Source: Sulfitobacter sp. D7
Lineage (GTDB): Bacteria > Pseudomonadota > Alphaproteobacteria > Rhodobacterales > Rhodobacteraceae
Reading direction: 5' to 3'
Assembly (NCBI RefSeq): GCF_003611275.1
Contig: NZ_CP020694.1
Location: forward strand, 1,798,001 to 1,862,000
Length of the DNA: 64,000 nt
Part shown: positions 52,056 through 60,205 of the stretch, piece by piece
Position numbering within the stretch: position 1 is the stretch's first letter
Layout of the letters: each line of letters starts with the position of its first letter
The notes under the pieces: generated by a model
The model's database searches: none
Told to the model about the DNA's origin: nothing
What the model saw: the letters and a program-made list of their open reading frames with translations, nothing else
Position numbers and translations under genes: made by a program

Positions 52056-52949
52056 ATGGGCTACGACAAGGCGCAACTTGAGCAAATGAACAGCGGCAAA
52101 GGCTTCATCGCGGCGCTCGACCAATCGGGCGGCTCCACCCCCAAGGCGCTGAGCCTCTATGGCGTGGAACCGTCGGATTACAACGGCGACGCAGAAATGT
52201 TCAAAGCCGTCCACGACATGCGGGCGCGGATCATTCTGGCCGACGATTTCACCTCCGAGAAAGTAATCGGCGCAATCCTTTTTGAGCGCACGATGGATGA
52301 CAGCATCAACGGCAAACCCGTCGCCCAGCTCCTGTGGGAAGACCGGGGCGTGGTGCCTTTCCTGAAGATCGACAAGGGGTTGGAGGAAACCAACAACGGC
52401 GTGCAGATGATGAAGCCGATCATGGAGATCGACGATCTGCTGGCCCGCGCGGTGAAACACGGCATCTTTGGCACCAAGGAACGCTCGGTCATTCACGAGG
52501 CCAACGAGAACGGCATCGCCGCCGTGGTGGCGCAACAGTTCGAACTGGCCAAACAGGTTTGCGCTGCCGGTCTGGTGCCGATCATTGAGCCTGAGGTGAA
52601 CATCAACTCCGACACGAAGGCAGAGGCCGAAGAGATCCTGCGCGGAGAGATTGAAAAGAACCTGAACGCGCTGCCCGAGGGCGAGATGGTGATGTTGAAA
52701 CTGACGATTCCTGAAAAAGCCGGTCTCTATGACGAACTGGCCGGCCACGCCAACGTGCTGCGTGTCGTTGCGCTATCGGGCGGCTACTCCACGGCGGAAG
52801 CCTGCGAACGGCTGGGCAAGAACCGCACCATGATCGCCAGCTTCTCGCGCGCTTTGACTGAAGGGCTGAACGTCAAGATGACAGATGCGGAGTTCAACGA
52901 GGCGCTTGGTCAGAACATCGAGAAGATTTACCAAGCGTCGATCTGCTAA
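52056..52949 (+). CDS. Fructose-bisphosphate aldolase class I
   Basis: A 297-residue Schiff-base aldolase of the bacterial class I type (as in Staphylococcus Fda). Features: GFIAALDQSGGSTPKALSLYG, LKIDKGL, PIIEPEVNI and VMLKLTIPEKAGL, whose lysine forms the imine. It serves glycolysis or gluconeogenesis. I chose ATG 52056; a GTG three codons earlier is open. Two AT-rich hairpins follow. Confidence 0.94.
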   Translation: MGYDKAQLEQMNSGKGFIAALDQSGGSTPKALSLYGVEPSDYNGDAEMFKAVHDMRARIILADDFTSEKVIGAILFERTMDDSINGKPVAQLLWEDRGVVPFLKIDKGLEETNNGVQMMKPIMEIDDLLARAVKHGIFGTKERSVIHEANENGIAAVVAQQFELAKQVCAAGLVPIIEPEVNINSDTKAEAEEILRGEIEKNLNALPEGEMVMLKLTIPEKAGLYDELAGHANVLRVVALSGGYSTAEACERLGKNRTMIASFSRALTEGLNVKMTDAEFNEALGQNIEKIYQASIC

Positions 52950-52951
52950 AT

Positions 52952-52972
52952 CGGAATTTTTTGAAAATTCCG
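52952..52972 (+). terminator. Terminator-like hairpin after aldolase gene
   Basis: CGGAATTTT and AAAATTCCG are perfect 9-bp arms around TTG, starting two bases after the aldolase stop. AT-rich but U-containing on the plus strand. Confidence 0.55.
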
Positions 52973-52975
52973 GAT

Positions 52976-52998
52976 CCGTTTTCTTTAAAAGAAAACGG
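52976..52998 (-). terminator. Terminator-like hairpin after the 75-residue protein gene
   Basis: CCGTTTTCTT and AAGAAAACGG are perfect 10-bp arms around TAA, ending immediately before the stop of the minus-strand gene. Its position suits termination of the fumC run from the right, with TTTT in the distal arm. Confidence 0.55.
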
Positions 52999-53226
52999 CT
53001 AGGCAATCCGCCGGATGGGTTCTCTATTGCAAAATATGATGACCTGTCCGGCGTTCTCAATCGCTTGGAAACCTCGACGTTTCAATTCGTCTTCAAATTC
53101 TTGGCGTCCGACAAACTTCTCAATATCGCGCGCTTTACGTCGAATGACCTGTCCGCGAATGGCCGCCTTAGAGGCAAAAATATCATCCAGCCAAGCGGCG
53201 GGTGAGAGAGGGGATCCGAGGGCCAT
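52999..53226 (-). CDS. Small conserved protein of 75 residues, hypothetical
   Basis: The protein reads GSPLSPAAWLDDIFASKAA, then an Arg/Lys-rich helix (RGQVIRRKARDIEKFVGRQE), then FEDELKRRGFQAIENAGQVI and the end IFCNREPIRRIA. Amphipathic and basic; no signal or membrane segment. I do not recognise a family. It starts 10 bp after the ribbon-helix-helix gene and ends the fumC-DUF4169-RHH run, so it is likely co-transcribed. Confidence 0.7.
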   Translation of the reverse strand: MALGSPLSPAAWLDDIFASKAAIRGQVIRRKARDIEKFVGRQEFEDELKRRGFQAIENAGQVIIFCNREPIRRIA

Positions 53227-53235
53227 GGCCCGACG

Positions 53236-53469
53236 CTAATCTGCCTTTGGTAAACGTTCCTTTAACGCGCGCAACACGAACAACCGGATTGCCCCGGCAA
53301 GCCCGATGTCCAGCCCACGCGCCGCGTCGATTTCAGTCACCAGCGCATTGATCGGCAGCCCCCGCGCGGCGGCAATGGCCCGGAACTCATCCCAGAATTC
53401 ATCTTCGAGAGAGATTGATGTCCGGTGACCCCGTAGGGTCACCGAATGTTTGCGGGGCCGCGCGTTCAT
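53236..53469 (-). CDS. Ribbon-helix-helix domain protein (RHH_4 type)
   Basis: A 77-residue protein with HSVTLRGHRTSISLEDEFWDE, the basic strand and first helix of a ribbon-helix-helix fold, then FRAIAAARGLPINALVTEID and the leucine-rich end RLFVLRALKERLP. Most such proteins dimerise and bind DNA; targets unknown. The start overlaps the DUF4169 stop by 4 bp (ATGA). Confidence 0.82.
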   Translation of the reverse strand: MNARPRKHSVTLRGHRTSISLEDEFWDEFRAIAAARGLPINALVTEIDAARGLDIGLAGAIRLFVLRALKERLPKAD

Positions 53470-53642
53470 GTCTCGCGCTTATGCGCTTCCAGATTGCGGG
53501 CGATCTGCTCGGCGCGGGCTTTCAGCGCTTCTTTCTGCGCTTTGGTCTGGCCAAAACCCACGGCGTTTTCGTTCGCGCGTGCTTTGCGAGACGAACGGTC
53601 TCGCTCTTTCTTCACCTTGTTAAGGTTGATGGGCGCACTCAT
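53466..53642 (-). CDS. DUF4169 small basic protein
   Basis: A 58-residue protein beginning [20 protein letters not shown] and continuing [17 protein letters not shown], the DUF4169 pattern; it ends NLEAHKRET. It is helical and rich in Lys/Arg. Function unknown. Overlaps fumC upstream and the ribbon-helix-helix gene downstream by 4 bp each, so the set is translationally coupled. Confidence 0.85.
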   Translation of the reverse strand: MSAPINLNKVKKERDRSSRKARANENAVGFGQTKAQKEALKARAEQIARNLEAHKRET

Positions 53643-55030
53643 TTTGGTCCGATCATATTTTCGGGCCGCACGACCCGTTCAAAGGTTTCGGCATCCACGA
53701 AGCCCAGTGCGATGGCCTCTTCTTTCAACGTGGTGCCGTTCTTATGCGCGGTCTTGGCGACCTTGGTGGCATTGTCATAGCCGATTTCGGGCGCCAGCGC
53801 GGTCACCAGCATCAGCGACTCGCGCATCAGCTTTTCGATGCGGTCCGCGTCGGCCTTGAGGTCAACCACCAGATTATCAGTGAAGGCCGAGGCGGCGTCC
53901 CCCAAAAGCTGCATGGATTGCAGAACGTTATAGGCCATCATAGGCTTGTAGACGTTCAGCTCAAAATGTCCCTGAGACCCGGCAAAGCCAACCGCCGCGT
54001 CGTTGCCCATCACATGAATGCAGACTTGCGTCAGCGCCTCGCACTGGGTCGGGTTGACCTTGCCCGGCATGATCGACGAGCCGGGTTCGTTCTCGGGCAG
54101 GATCAACTCGCCCAGACCACAACGCGGGCCGGACCCCAGCAGGCGGATGTCATTGGCGATTTTGAACAGGCTGGCGGAGACGGTTTTCAGCGCGCCCGAG
54201 ATCTCCACCATCGCGTCATGGGCGGCGAGCGCCTCGAACTTGTTCGGCGCGGTGACGAAGGGCAGGCCGGTGATCTCGGCCATGTTATGCGCCACGGTCT
54301 CGGCCCAGCCCTGTTTGGTGTTCAGCCCGGTGCCAACGGCGGTGCCGCCTTGCGCCAACTCATAAATGCGGCCCAGAGCGTCACGCACGCGGGCGATGCT
54401 CATGGCGACCTGATGGGTGTAGCCTGAGAATTCTTGGCTCAGCGTCAGAGGCGTCGCATCCTGCGTGTGGGTGCGGCCGATCTTGATGATGCCGTCGAAT
54501 TCCTCGACTTTCTTTTGCAACGCGCCGTGCAGCTTCTCCAGCCCCGGCAGCAGCACGTCCCGCGCCGTCATCGCGGTGGCGATATGCATGGCGGTTGGGA
54601 AAGTGTCGTTTGACGACTGGCCCATGTTGCAGTGATCGTTGGGGTGCACTGGGTCCTTGGACCCGATGGTGCCGCCCATAAGCTCAATCGCGCGGTTGGC
54701 GATAACCTCGTTGGCGTTCATGTTCGACTGGGTGCCCGAGCCGGTCTGCCAGACAACCAGCGGGAAGTTGTCGTCGAACTTGCCCTCAAAAACTTCGCCA
54801 GCGGCCTGAACGATCGCCTTGCCGCGGTCCTCATCAAGCGAACCCTGTGCCACATTGGCCTGCGCGCAGGCCTTCTTGATCACGCCAAGCGCGCGCACGA
54901 TGGCGATGGGCTGCTTTTCCCAGCCGATTGGGAAGTTGATGATCGAGCGCTGCGTCTGCGCGCCCCAATATTTATCGGAAGGAACTTCGAGCGGACCAAA
55001 GCTGTCGGTTTCGGTGCGGGTATCGGCCAT
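53639..55030 (-). CDS. fumC: Fumarate hydratase class II
   Basis: A 463-residue oxygen-stable fumarase of the TCA cycle, in the aspartase/fumarase superfamily. Motifs: [68 protein letters not shown] and the signature [17 protein letters not shown] at about 315-331 with the flexible-loop serine. First gene of a four-gene overlapping run. Confidence 0.97.
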   Translation of the reverse strand: MADTRTETDSFGPLEVPSDKYWGAQTQRSIINFPIGWEKQPIAIVRALGVIKKACAQANVAQGSLDEDRGKAIVQAAGEVFEGKFDDNFPLVVWQTGSGTQSNMNANEVIANRAIELMGGTIGSKDPVHPNDHCNMGQSSNDTFPTAMHIATAMTARDVLLPGLEKLHGALQKKVEEFDGIIKIGRTHTQDATPLTLSQEFSGYTHQVAMSIARVRDALGRIYELAQGGTAVGTGLNTKQGWAETVAHNMAEITGLPFVTAPNKFEALAAHDAMVEISGALKTVSASLFKIANDIRLLGSGPRCGLGELILPENEPGSSIMPGKVNPTQCEALTQVCIHVMGNDAAVGFAGSQGHFELNVYKPMMAYNVLQSMQLLGDAASAFTDNLVVDLKADADRIEKLMRESLMLVTALAPEIGYDNATKVAKTAHKNGTTLKEEAIALGFVDAETFERVVRPENMIGPK

Positions 55031-55125
55031 TTTGTGGCTCCTGCTGTGACTTATCGTTGCCCAGCGGTGTACCTGCGCCTTACGGTCTGCGCAATGCAGG
55101 GATGGCGCTAACGGCCAATCCTGCG

Positions 55126-55605
55126 CTACTTCCGAAAGGAATCGAGCGAGACGATCTCGGCGTCCTTGGCGGGCTCTTCCGCGACTTCCAGCTCTTCCTC
55201 ATCGGTTTGGTCAAGCGTGGCCTCATCGCGATCTTCGTCTTCTTCTTCGGTTTCTTGCTGTTCGAACCGCAGGCCGAACTCCACCGAAGGGTCCACAAAG
55301 GTGCGGATCGCGTCGTAGGGAATATAAAGCGGCTCGGGCGCATCGCCGAAGTTCAGCGTGATGGCAAATCCGTCTGCGCCAACATCAAGCCCATCGTACC
55401 AGTGCTGCATCACCACGGTCATCTCATCGGGATAACGGTCGGAGAGCCAATCGGCCAATTCCGCATCCGGGTGCGAGGTATCGAAGGTGATGAAAAAGTG
55501 GTGATTCCCCGGTAGCCCTTGGTCCGATACATCCTGCAAGACCCTGCGGATCAAACCCCGCATGGCTTCGTGCATCAGGTTGCCGTAATCAATGCTGCGG
55601 CTCAT
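55126..55605 (-). CDS. sspB: ClpXP adaptor SspB (alphaproteobacterial type)
   Basis: A 159-residue adaptor that brings ssrA-tagged proteins to ClpXP. The substrate-binding domain has [54 protein letters not shown] and [20 protein letters not shown]. An acidic linker ([19 protein letters not shown]) leads to a short C-terminal ClpX-docking tail, [13 protein letters not shown] 55605 begins MSRSIDYGN. The tmRNA gene that makes its substrates lies about 1.4 kb upstream. Confidence 0.92.
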   Translation of the reverse strand: MSRSIDYGNLMHEAMRGLIRRVLQDVSDQGLPGNHHFFITFDTSHPDAELADWLSDRYPDEMTVVMQHWYDGLDVGADGFAITLNFGDAPEPLYIPYDAIRTFVDPSVEFGLRFEQQETEEEDEDRDEATLDQTDEEELEVAEEPAKDAEIVSLDSFRK

Positions 55606-55678
55606 TCTTCTCTCCGGTCCGGGCGATGGGCAGGGGTCAGCATACCCCATTCACAGGCGAGTGAAAGGGGGCGCGGCG

Positions 55679-56923
55679 CTAAATCGCGCGAAGGAGCAGA
55701 GCAAGCACCGCGAGCAGGATCATCGTGACGACAAAACCACGCTTGAGCGCCAGCATCAGCACAGCGGCCAATAGGGTGAGCACGGCGGCCAGCGGATTGA
55801 AGCTTGCCCAAACCGGCGCGGGCAGGGCGAGGGTGACCCCAGGGGCGACCCGATCAAACAGCACATGCAGCGCAAACCAGACCGAGAGATTGGCGATAAC
55901 CCCCACCACTGCCGCCGTGATGGCCCGCAGCGCCCCCGCGATGCTCGGCTGTTCAGAAAGCGCCTCAAGATACGGGCCTGCAAGGAAAATCCACAAAAAG
56001 CATGGCGTGAAAGTCACCCAAAGCGCCAGCAGCCCGGCAGCGAGCGCGCCCGACGGGCCGCTTTGGGCAAAGCCTGCCAACATCCCGACAAATTGCGTAA
56101 CGAGGATCAGCGGGCCGGGCGTCGTCTCGGCCAAGCCGAGTGCGTCAATCATTTGGTCCGTGTTAATCCAACCGAAATCCTGAACCACTGTCTGGGTCAT
56201 ATAGGCCAGCACGGCATAGGCACCGCCGAAGGTCACCACAGCGAGCTTGGAGAAGAACAGGCCGAGTTGCAGCAGAAAATCCTCACCCAGCAGCGCCAAA
56301 AGCACAAGCGGCGCGGCCCAAAGCCCGCCCCAGATCAGCAGGGTGCGCAGACTGCGCGCAGGTGGCAGATTTGCCGGCTCGGCCACCGCAGTGGGGCTTT
56401 TGGTCAACATCCCGATGGCACCGGCCAGCAGAATGATCAGTGGAAATGGCAAGCCCAGAACAAAAATGCCGATGAACGACCCAAAGGCCAGCGCCCAGCC
56501 AAGACGCCCATGCAACGCCTTTGAAGAAACTTTCAGAAGCGCTTGGAATACCACGATAATGACGGCGGCTTTGATGCCGAGAAAAGCCGTCTGCACAAGG
56601 GGCAACTGCCCATACCACGCATATAGCAAAGCCAGCACAGCGATGAATGCTGCCCCCGGCACCACGAAAAGCAATCCGCCGAGCAGCCCGCCAGCCACAC
56701 CGCGCAGACGCCAGCCTGCATAGGTCGCCAGCTGCATCGCTTCCGGTCCGGGCAACAGCATACAGAGTGAGAGCGCCCGCAGGTAGGTCTGCTCGCTTAG
56801 CCACGGGCGGTCCTCGACCAACTCACGGTGCATCACGGCGATCTGCGCTGCGGGGCCGCCGAATGACATCAGCCCGATGCGTCCGAAGACGCGAAACATT
56901 TCGGGCCAGCTGGGCGGGGTCAT
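55679..56923 (-). CDS. chrA: Chromate transporter ChrA (long-chain type)
   Basis: A 414-residue membrane protein with two CHR domains. The first has GLMSFGGPAAQIAVMHRELV and LLPGPEAMQLATYAGWRLRG; the second has VVTFGGAYAVLAYMTQTVV and AETTPGPLILVTQFVG. The paired FGGxxA and PGP motifs are diagnostic of chromate ion transporters, which export chromate and may carry sulfate-like anions. ATG 56923 has AGGAAG 6 bp upstream. Confidence 0.93.
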   Translation of the reverse strand: MTPPSWPEMFRVFGRIGLMSFGGPAAQIAVMHRELVEDRPWLSEQTYLRALSLCMLLPGPEAMQLATYAGWRLRGVAGGLLGGLLFVVPGAAFIAVLALLYAWYGQLPLVQTAFLGIKAAVIIVVFQALLKVSSKALHGRLGWALAFGSFIGIFVLGLPFPLIILLAGAIGMLTKSPTAVAEPANLPPARSLRTLLIWGGLWAAPLVLLALLGEDFLLQLGLFFSKLAVVTFGGAYAVLAYMTQTVVQDFGWINTDQMIDALGLAETTPGPLILVTQFVGMLAGFAQSGPSGALAAGLLALWVTFTPCFLWIFLAGPYLEALSEQPSIAGALRAITAAVVGVIANLSVWFALHVLFDRVAPGVTLALPAPVWASFNPLAAVLTLLAAVLMLALKRGFVVTMILLAVLALLLRAI

Positions 56924-57039
56924 GCGAACTTCCTGCGCGAAAGAAGCCACAGCGGCTTCGTTTTATAACGGATAGGGGCACGGAAGCACAGGGTCAAGAA
57001 CACCGCTCAAGCAATTGAATTCGCCGAGATATGGAGGGG

Positions 57040-57351
57040 AAAAGTGCAGGTTTCTGTTGCCAGGTACCTGCGAACCCCGCCTTAAGCTGCAAAGCCTAAG
57101 GACTTAGATTTCAGTCGCTGAAACCGCTTACGCGGCCATCGCAACTGGAGCACGATTGTCATTTGCAATTGTACAGTTTGAACCGATAACGGTGGTATCT
57201 CACCGAAACAAAGCAACCCCTTTAGACGTTCGTCGATCCTATTTCGGCCCCATGATCCCCAAATGAAGGATGTTTGGTGGAGCCGCCGGGTACCGCCCCC
57301 GGGTCCGAACCGCTTATTACGAGCGCGTTTATGTCCATAGTCCCGAAGGAC
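57040..57351 (-). ncRNA. ssrA: Two-piece (circularly permuted) tmRNA
   Basis: On the minus strand the acceptor piece comes first: it ends GGCGGCTCCACCA (CCA end at 57275). A 23-nt intervening segment follows, then the coding piece starting GGGGCCGAAATAGGATCGACG at 57251. GGGGCCG pairs with CGGCTCC to rebuild the tRNA-like acceptor stem. The tag frame encodes ANDNRAPVAMAA. Pseudoknot sequence near the 3' end pairs GCAGGT with ACCTGC, followed by four U. Both outer ends are approximate. This permuted form is standard in Alphaproteobacteria and rescues stalled ribosomes. Confidence 0.93.
57128..57166 (-). other. tmRNA proteolysis-tag reading frame
   Basis: A 12-codon frame beginning at the resume codon GCA and ending TAA encodes ANDNRAPVAMAA. 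The Ala-Ala end is what ClpXP recognises; the penultimate residues are Met-Ala-Ala rather than the Leu or Val-Ala-Ala of many species. Contained inside the coding piece of the tmRNA. Confidence 0.93.
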
Positions 57352-57357
57352 AAGATT

Positions 57358-57386
57358 AAAGTAGGGCCGTCATGGGTGAATTGCAA
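57358..57386 (-). promoter_or_regulatory. Candidate promoter of ssrA
   Basis: Minus-strand TTGCAA (57381-57386) and TACTTT (57358-57363) are separated by 17 bp and lie directly upstream of the acceptor piece; a start near 57351 would follow. Position and spacing fit a housekeeping promoter. Confidence 0.6.
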
Positions 57387-57461
57387 GGGGTGCGACGGCG
57401 GGAAATTATGACATCAAGGTTCACGCGCACCCCATTGATTTATAAGTGAAGTCGCAACTTC

Positions 57462-58208
57462 TCAGCCAGCCTTTCCGGCGTTCCGCGCAGCACGCGCGGC
57501 GAAAACGCTCTGGGCAAGGTCTTGGGTCTCCGCTTCCAGCGCCGTCAATCCTGCCGTTACCGCTTTGCCGTTCTGCGCTTCTGCGGCATTGGCGATCTCT
57601 TGGTGCAGGGCAATGATCCGCGCCCGATCTCTTGCAGTGAAGGTGATAATATTCATCAAAGGCTGCATGGCTTCGACCGCACCGGCAAGTTGATAGCTCA
57701 GCACCGGGTTGCCCGCGCCGTCAACCAGCGCCCGGTGGAAGGCGACATCGGACGCGCAGAACGCTTCATCGGTCAGCCCCGCCTGCGCCTGCCGGTGGAT
57801 TTCAGCGCGCATCGTGGCAAGGTGATCCGCCGTGCGCCGCTCTGCCGAGAGGGGCGCGCATGCGCGCTCTAGGGCGAAGCGGGCTTCGCATGCCGTTTCG
57901 AAACTCACCGCGTTCATCGACAATAGCAACGTAGATGTGGTGATCTGCTGCGCGTAAGCATCTAGAAAGCTGAGGCGATTCACGAAAGCGCCCCCCGTGG
58001 CCCCGCGCTGCGTGCGGATCAGCGATTGCGCGGCAAGGCGCTTCAACGCTTCGCGCACCGTGGGGCGAGAGACCTCGAACTGCTCGGCCAATTCCGCCTC
58101 AGATGGCAGGCGTTGGTCGACGATCAGACGCCCGCCGATGATGGCGTCGCGAATGGCCGTGGCGATTTGAGCCGATAGATCGGCGGGGCTGCTTGGATCG
58201 ATTTTCAT
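57462..58208 (-). CDS. GntR/FadR-family (FCD) transcriptional regulator
   Basis: A 248-residue regulator. The winged helix is at about 12-75 (RLPSEAELAEQFEVSRPTVREALKRLAAQSLI), followed by an all-helical FCD ligand domain with DVAFHRALVDGAGNPVL, which holds typical metal-ligand Asp/His positions. It diverges from the dmdA-acuI operon with a 77-bp gap that contains two operator-like sites, so it probably represses that operon and itself. A GntR-type gene next to dmdA is also known in Ruegeria. The inducer, perhaps a DMSP breakdown product, is inference. Confidence 0.88.
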   Translation of the reverse strand: MKIDPSSPADLSAQIATAIRDAIIGGRLIVDQRLPSEAELAEQFEVSRPTVREALKRLAAQSLIRTQRGATGGAFVNRLSFLDAYAQQITTSTLLLSMNAVSFETACEARFALERACAPLSAERRTADHLATMRAEIHRQAQAGLTDEAFCASDVAFHRALVDGAGNPVLSYQLAGAVEAMQPLMNIITFTARDRARIIALHQEIANAAEAQNGKAVTAGLTALEAETQDLAQSVFAARAARNAGKAG

Positions 58209-58222
58209 ATGTCTTACAATTA
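58208..58222 (-). promoter_or_regulatory. Operator-like site, left copy
   Basis: The minus-strand 15-mer TAATTGTAAGACATA matches the right copy at 12 of 15 positions in inverted orientation. It overlaps the start codon of the GntR gene and the -35 box of the divergent promoter. Likely target of the adjacent GntR regulator. Confidence 0.55.
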
Positions 58223-58242
58223 GTGTTTGCGAGGAGTTTAAT
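58214..58242 (+). promoter_or_regulatory. Candidate promoter of the DUF2182-dmdA-acuI operon
   Basis: TTACAA (58214-58219) and TTTAAT (58237-58242) are separated by 17 bp. The -35 sits in the left operator-like site and the -10 runs into the right one, so bound regulator would occlude RNA polymerase. Confidence 0.5.
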
Positions 58243-58253
58243 TGTCTGACATT
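58239..58253 (+). promoter_or_regulatory. Operator-like site, right copy
   Basis: TAATTGTCTGACATT contains the exact palindrome TGTC-T-GACA. It is centred 31 bp, or three helical turns, from the left copy, placing both on the same DNA face. Confidence 0.55.
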
Positions 58254-58285
58254 AAATCTACAAGAGCACGCAGGGGAGGGCGGCG

Positions 58286-59074
58286 ATGACGGGCATGGTA
58301 CGGTCAACACTTTGGCTGGGGTTTTTCGCCCTGATTCTAGCGGCTTGGTGGATGATGTACAGCATGGCGATGCAGATGGATGTCGATCTGCTGGGTCGTC
58401 CGGGCACGATGGGTGAACGGATGCGGCAGATGGATCCGGGCATGGATATGTATATGCCCATGGCGCGCTTCTTTCCGCTTTTCACGATGTGGGGGGCGAT
58501 GATGGCTGCGATGATGGTCCCGACCATGGTCCCGACGCTGCGCGCTTACGAAGACCTCATGACCTCGGCCAACGGCACCCGCGCGGGCTGGCTGGCGGTG
58601 CTTGCAGGCTACTTCGCGGTCTGGCTTGCCTTTGCGGCGGGGATCGCAGGGCTGCAATTGCTTCTCTTGCACGGCGGGGTCATCGACATGCTGGGCATCG
58701 CCAAATCGCGCTGGACTGCGGCGGCGCTGCTACTGGGCGTCGGCCTGTTCCAATTCACCCGCGCCAAGGAGGTCTGCCACGGCGTCTGCCACTCTCCGAT
58801 GATGTATTTCATGGGCCATTGGCGCCCCGGTGTCGCAGGCGGTTTCCGCATGGGATTGGGCCTTGGCGCCTTTTGTGCGGGCTGCTGCTGGGGCTTTATG
58901 TTGCTGGGCTTTGCTGGTGGGGTGATGAACCTTGCTTGGATGGGGCTGGCGACGCTTTTCATGGTCATCGAAAAGCTACCGCAAATCGGACATTACGTAA
59001 CAAAACCAATGGGTTTAACCCTGATCCTCGGCGCGTTCGTCGTGGCGGGTTGGCCCGTGTTCACAGGAGGATAA
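58286..59074 (+). CDS. DUF2182 membrane protein, Met/Cys/His-rich
   Basis: A 262-residue membrane protein with about six helices. It is very methionine-rich at the N-terminus (MMYSMAMQMDVD, MDPGMDMYMPMAR, MWGAMMAAMMVPTMVP), then has KEVCHGVCHSPMMYFM (Cys164, His165, Cys168, His169) and GAFCAGCCWGFMLLG (Cys197, Cys200, Cys201). These positions look like a soft-metal (copper-type) site, but the DUF2182 family has no established function. GGAGG precedes the ATG. First gene of the operon; the next starts one base after its stop. Confidence 0.85.
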   Translation: MTGMVRSTLWLGFFALILAAWWMMYSMAMQMDVDLLGRPGTMGERMRQMDPGMDMYMPMARFFPLFTMWGAMMAAMMVPTMVPTLRAYEDLMTSANGTRAGWLAVLAGYFAVWLAFAAGIAGLQLLLLHGGVIDMLGIAKSRWTAAALLLGVGLFQFTRAKEVCHGVCHSPMMYFMGHWRPGVAGGFRMGLGLGAFCAGCCWGFMLLGFAGGVMNLAWMGLATLFMVIEKLPQIGHYVTKPMGLTLILGAFVVAGWPVFTGG

Positions 59075-59075
59075 T

Positions 59076-59708
59076 ATGCCAAACAGAGAGATGACACCCG
59101 CGAATTGGGCCGTAAAAGGCGAGCTTTTCCTCAACTGCTCTTGCGACGTCTTCTGCCCCTGCGTGGTCAGCCTTGGCGCGCATTTGCCGACCGAAGGCCA
59201 CTGCCATGCGTGGATGGGCATCGTGATCGACGAAGGCCATTTCGAAGGGGAGGATTTGGCAGGGCTGAACGTGGGCCTGTTGGTCGACATCCCTGGCCGT
59301 ATGGGCGAGGGGAACTGGAAGGTCGCCGCCTATGTGGACGACCGCGCGAGCGAGGCGGCCTATGACGGGCTGTTGAAAATCTTCAGCGGCGCGGCGGGCG
59401 GCACAACGGGGCTGTTTACCATGCTGGTGAGTGAGATCATCGGCGCCGAACGTGCCCCGGTTGAGATTATTCGCGACGGCAACCGCCGTGTCATTAACAT
59501 CGGCCGGAAGATCAACGGCGAGATCGAACTGCTCGCCGGGGCCGAACCGGGCGAACCGGTGAAGATCACCAACTCCAAATATTGGATGGGACCGAATATC
59601 GCGGCGGCGCGTGGGGTGAAATCTAAGGTCCGCGACTATGGGCGGGTTTGGGATTTCGGCGGCAAATCGGCTGAGGTCTGCGCGATCGATTGGCAGGGTG
59701 CTGCGTGA
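59076..59708 (+). CDS. DUF1326 protein, Cys-rich
   Basis: A 210-residue soluble protein of DUF1326. Near the N-terminus Cys21, Cys23, Cys27 and Cys29 (LNCSCDVFCPC) and His42-Cys43-His44 (EGHCHAW) form a likely metal or redox site; the rest is beta-rich (KVAAYVDDRASEAAYDGLL, APVEIIRDGNRRVINIG). DUF1326 often sits beside DUF2182, as here, implying a joint function. Its ribosome binding site GGAGG lies in the end of the DUF2182 gene. Confidence 0.85.
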   Translation: MPNREMTPANWAVKGELFLNCSCDVFCPCVVSLGAHLPTEGHCHAWMGIVIDEGHFEGEDLAGLNVGLLVDIPGRMGEGNWKVAAYVDDRASEAAYDGLLKIFSGAAGGTTGLFTMLVSEIIGAERAPVEIIRDGNRRVINIGRKINGEIELLAGAEPGEPVKITNSKYWMGPNIAAARGVKSKVRDYGRVWDFGGKSAEVCAIDWQGAA

Positions 59709-60205
59709 TCACCCCCGGTTATGCTCAGGAAATGGCGCGATATAACGCTTGGCAAAACAGTCAGTTGGCAAGCGTTATTGAGGTGATGGACGAGGATGCG
59801 TTAACGCAAGATCGCAAGGCGTTTTTCGGCTCGATCTTGGGCACCCTCAACCATCTTCTTTGGTGTGATCAAATCTGGTTGTCCCGTTTTGATCCCGCCT
59901 TGCCCAAGCCAGGGGGTCCGGACACCGAACTTTGCCCCACCGGCATGGCTTGGCACACCACGCGGCGCGAGTGCGACGCGTCGATAAAGGATTGGGCCCA
60001 AGGCCTTCGACAGGAGACTTTGGACGCCGATTTATCATGGTATTCCGGCATCATGCAGCGCGAGCTTACCACTCCCTTGGCGCAAACCGTCGTGCATTTC
60101 TTTAACCACCAGACCCATCATCGGGGCCAAGTGCATGCCATGCTGACCAGCGCCGGGTACGATGCGCCAGTGACCGATCTTATCCTAATGCCGGAGGACG
60201 TGTGA
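59705..60205 (+). CDS. DinB-family protein
   Basis: A 166-residue four-helix-bundle protein. Start helix YAQEMARYNAWQNSQLASVI; metal-type histidines appear in LNHLLWCDQIWL and VHFFNHQTHHRGQVHAML. DinB/YfiT proteins include thiol-dependent transferases and bacillithiol or glutathione-linked enzymes, so a role in thiol chemistry next to DMSP demethylation is conceivable but unproven. It begins with GTG inside the DUF1326 stop (GTGA) and its stop overlaps dmdA (TGATG). Confidence 0.85.
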   Translation: MITPGYAQEMARYNAWQNSQLASVIEVMDEDALTQDRKAFFGSILGTLNHLLWCDQIWLSRFDPALPKPGGPDTELCPTGMAWHTTRRECDASIKDWAQGLRQETLDADLSWYSGIMQRELTTPLAQTVVHFFNHQTHHRGQVHAMLTSAGYDAPVTDLILMPEDV

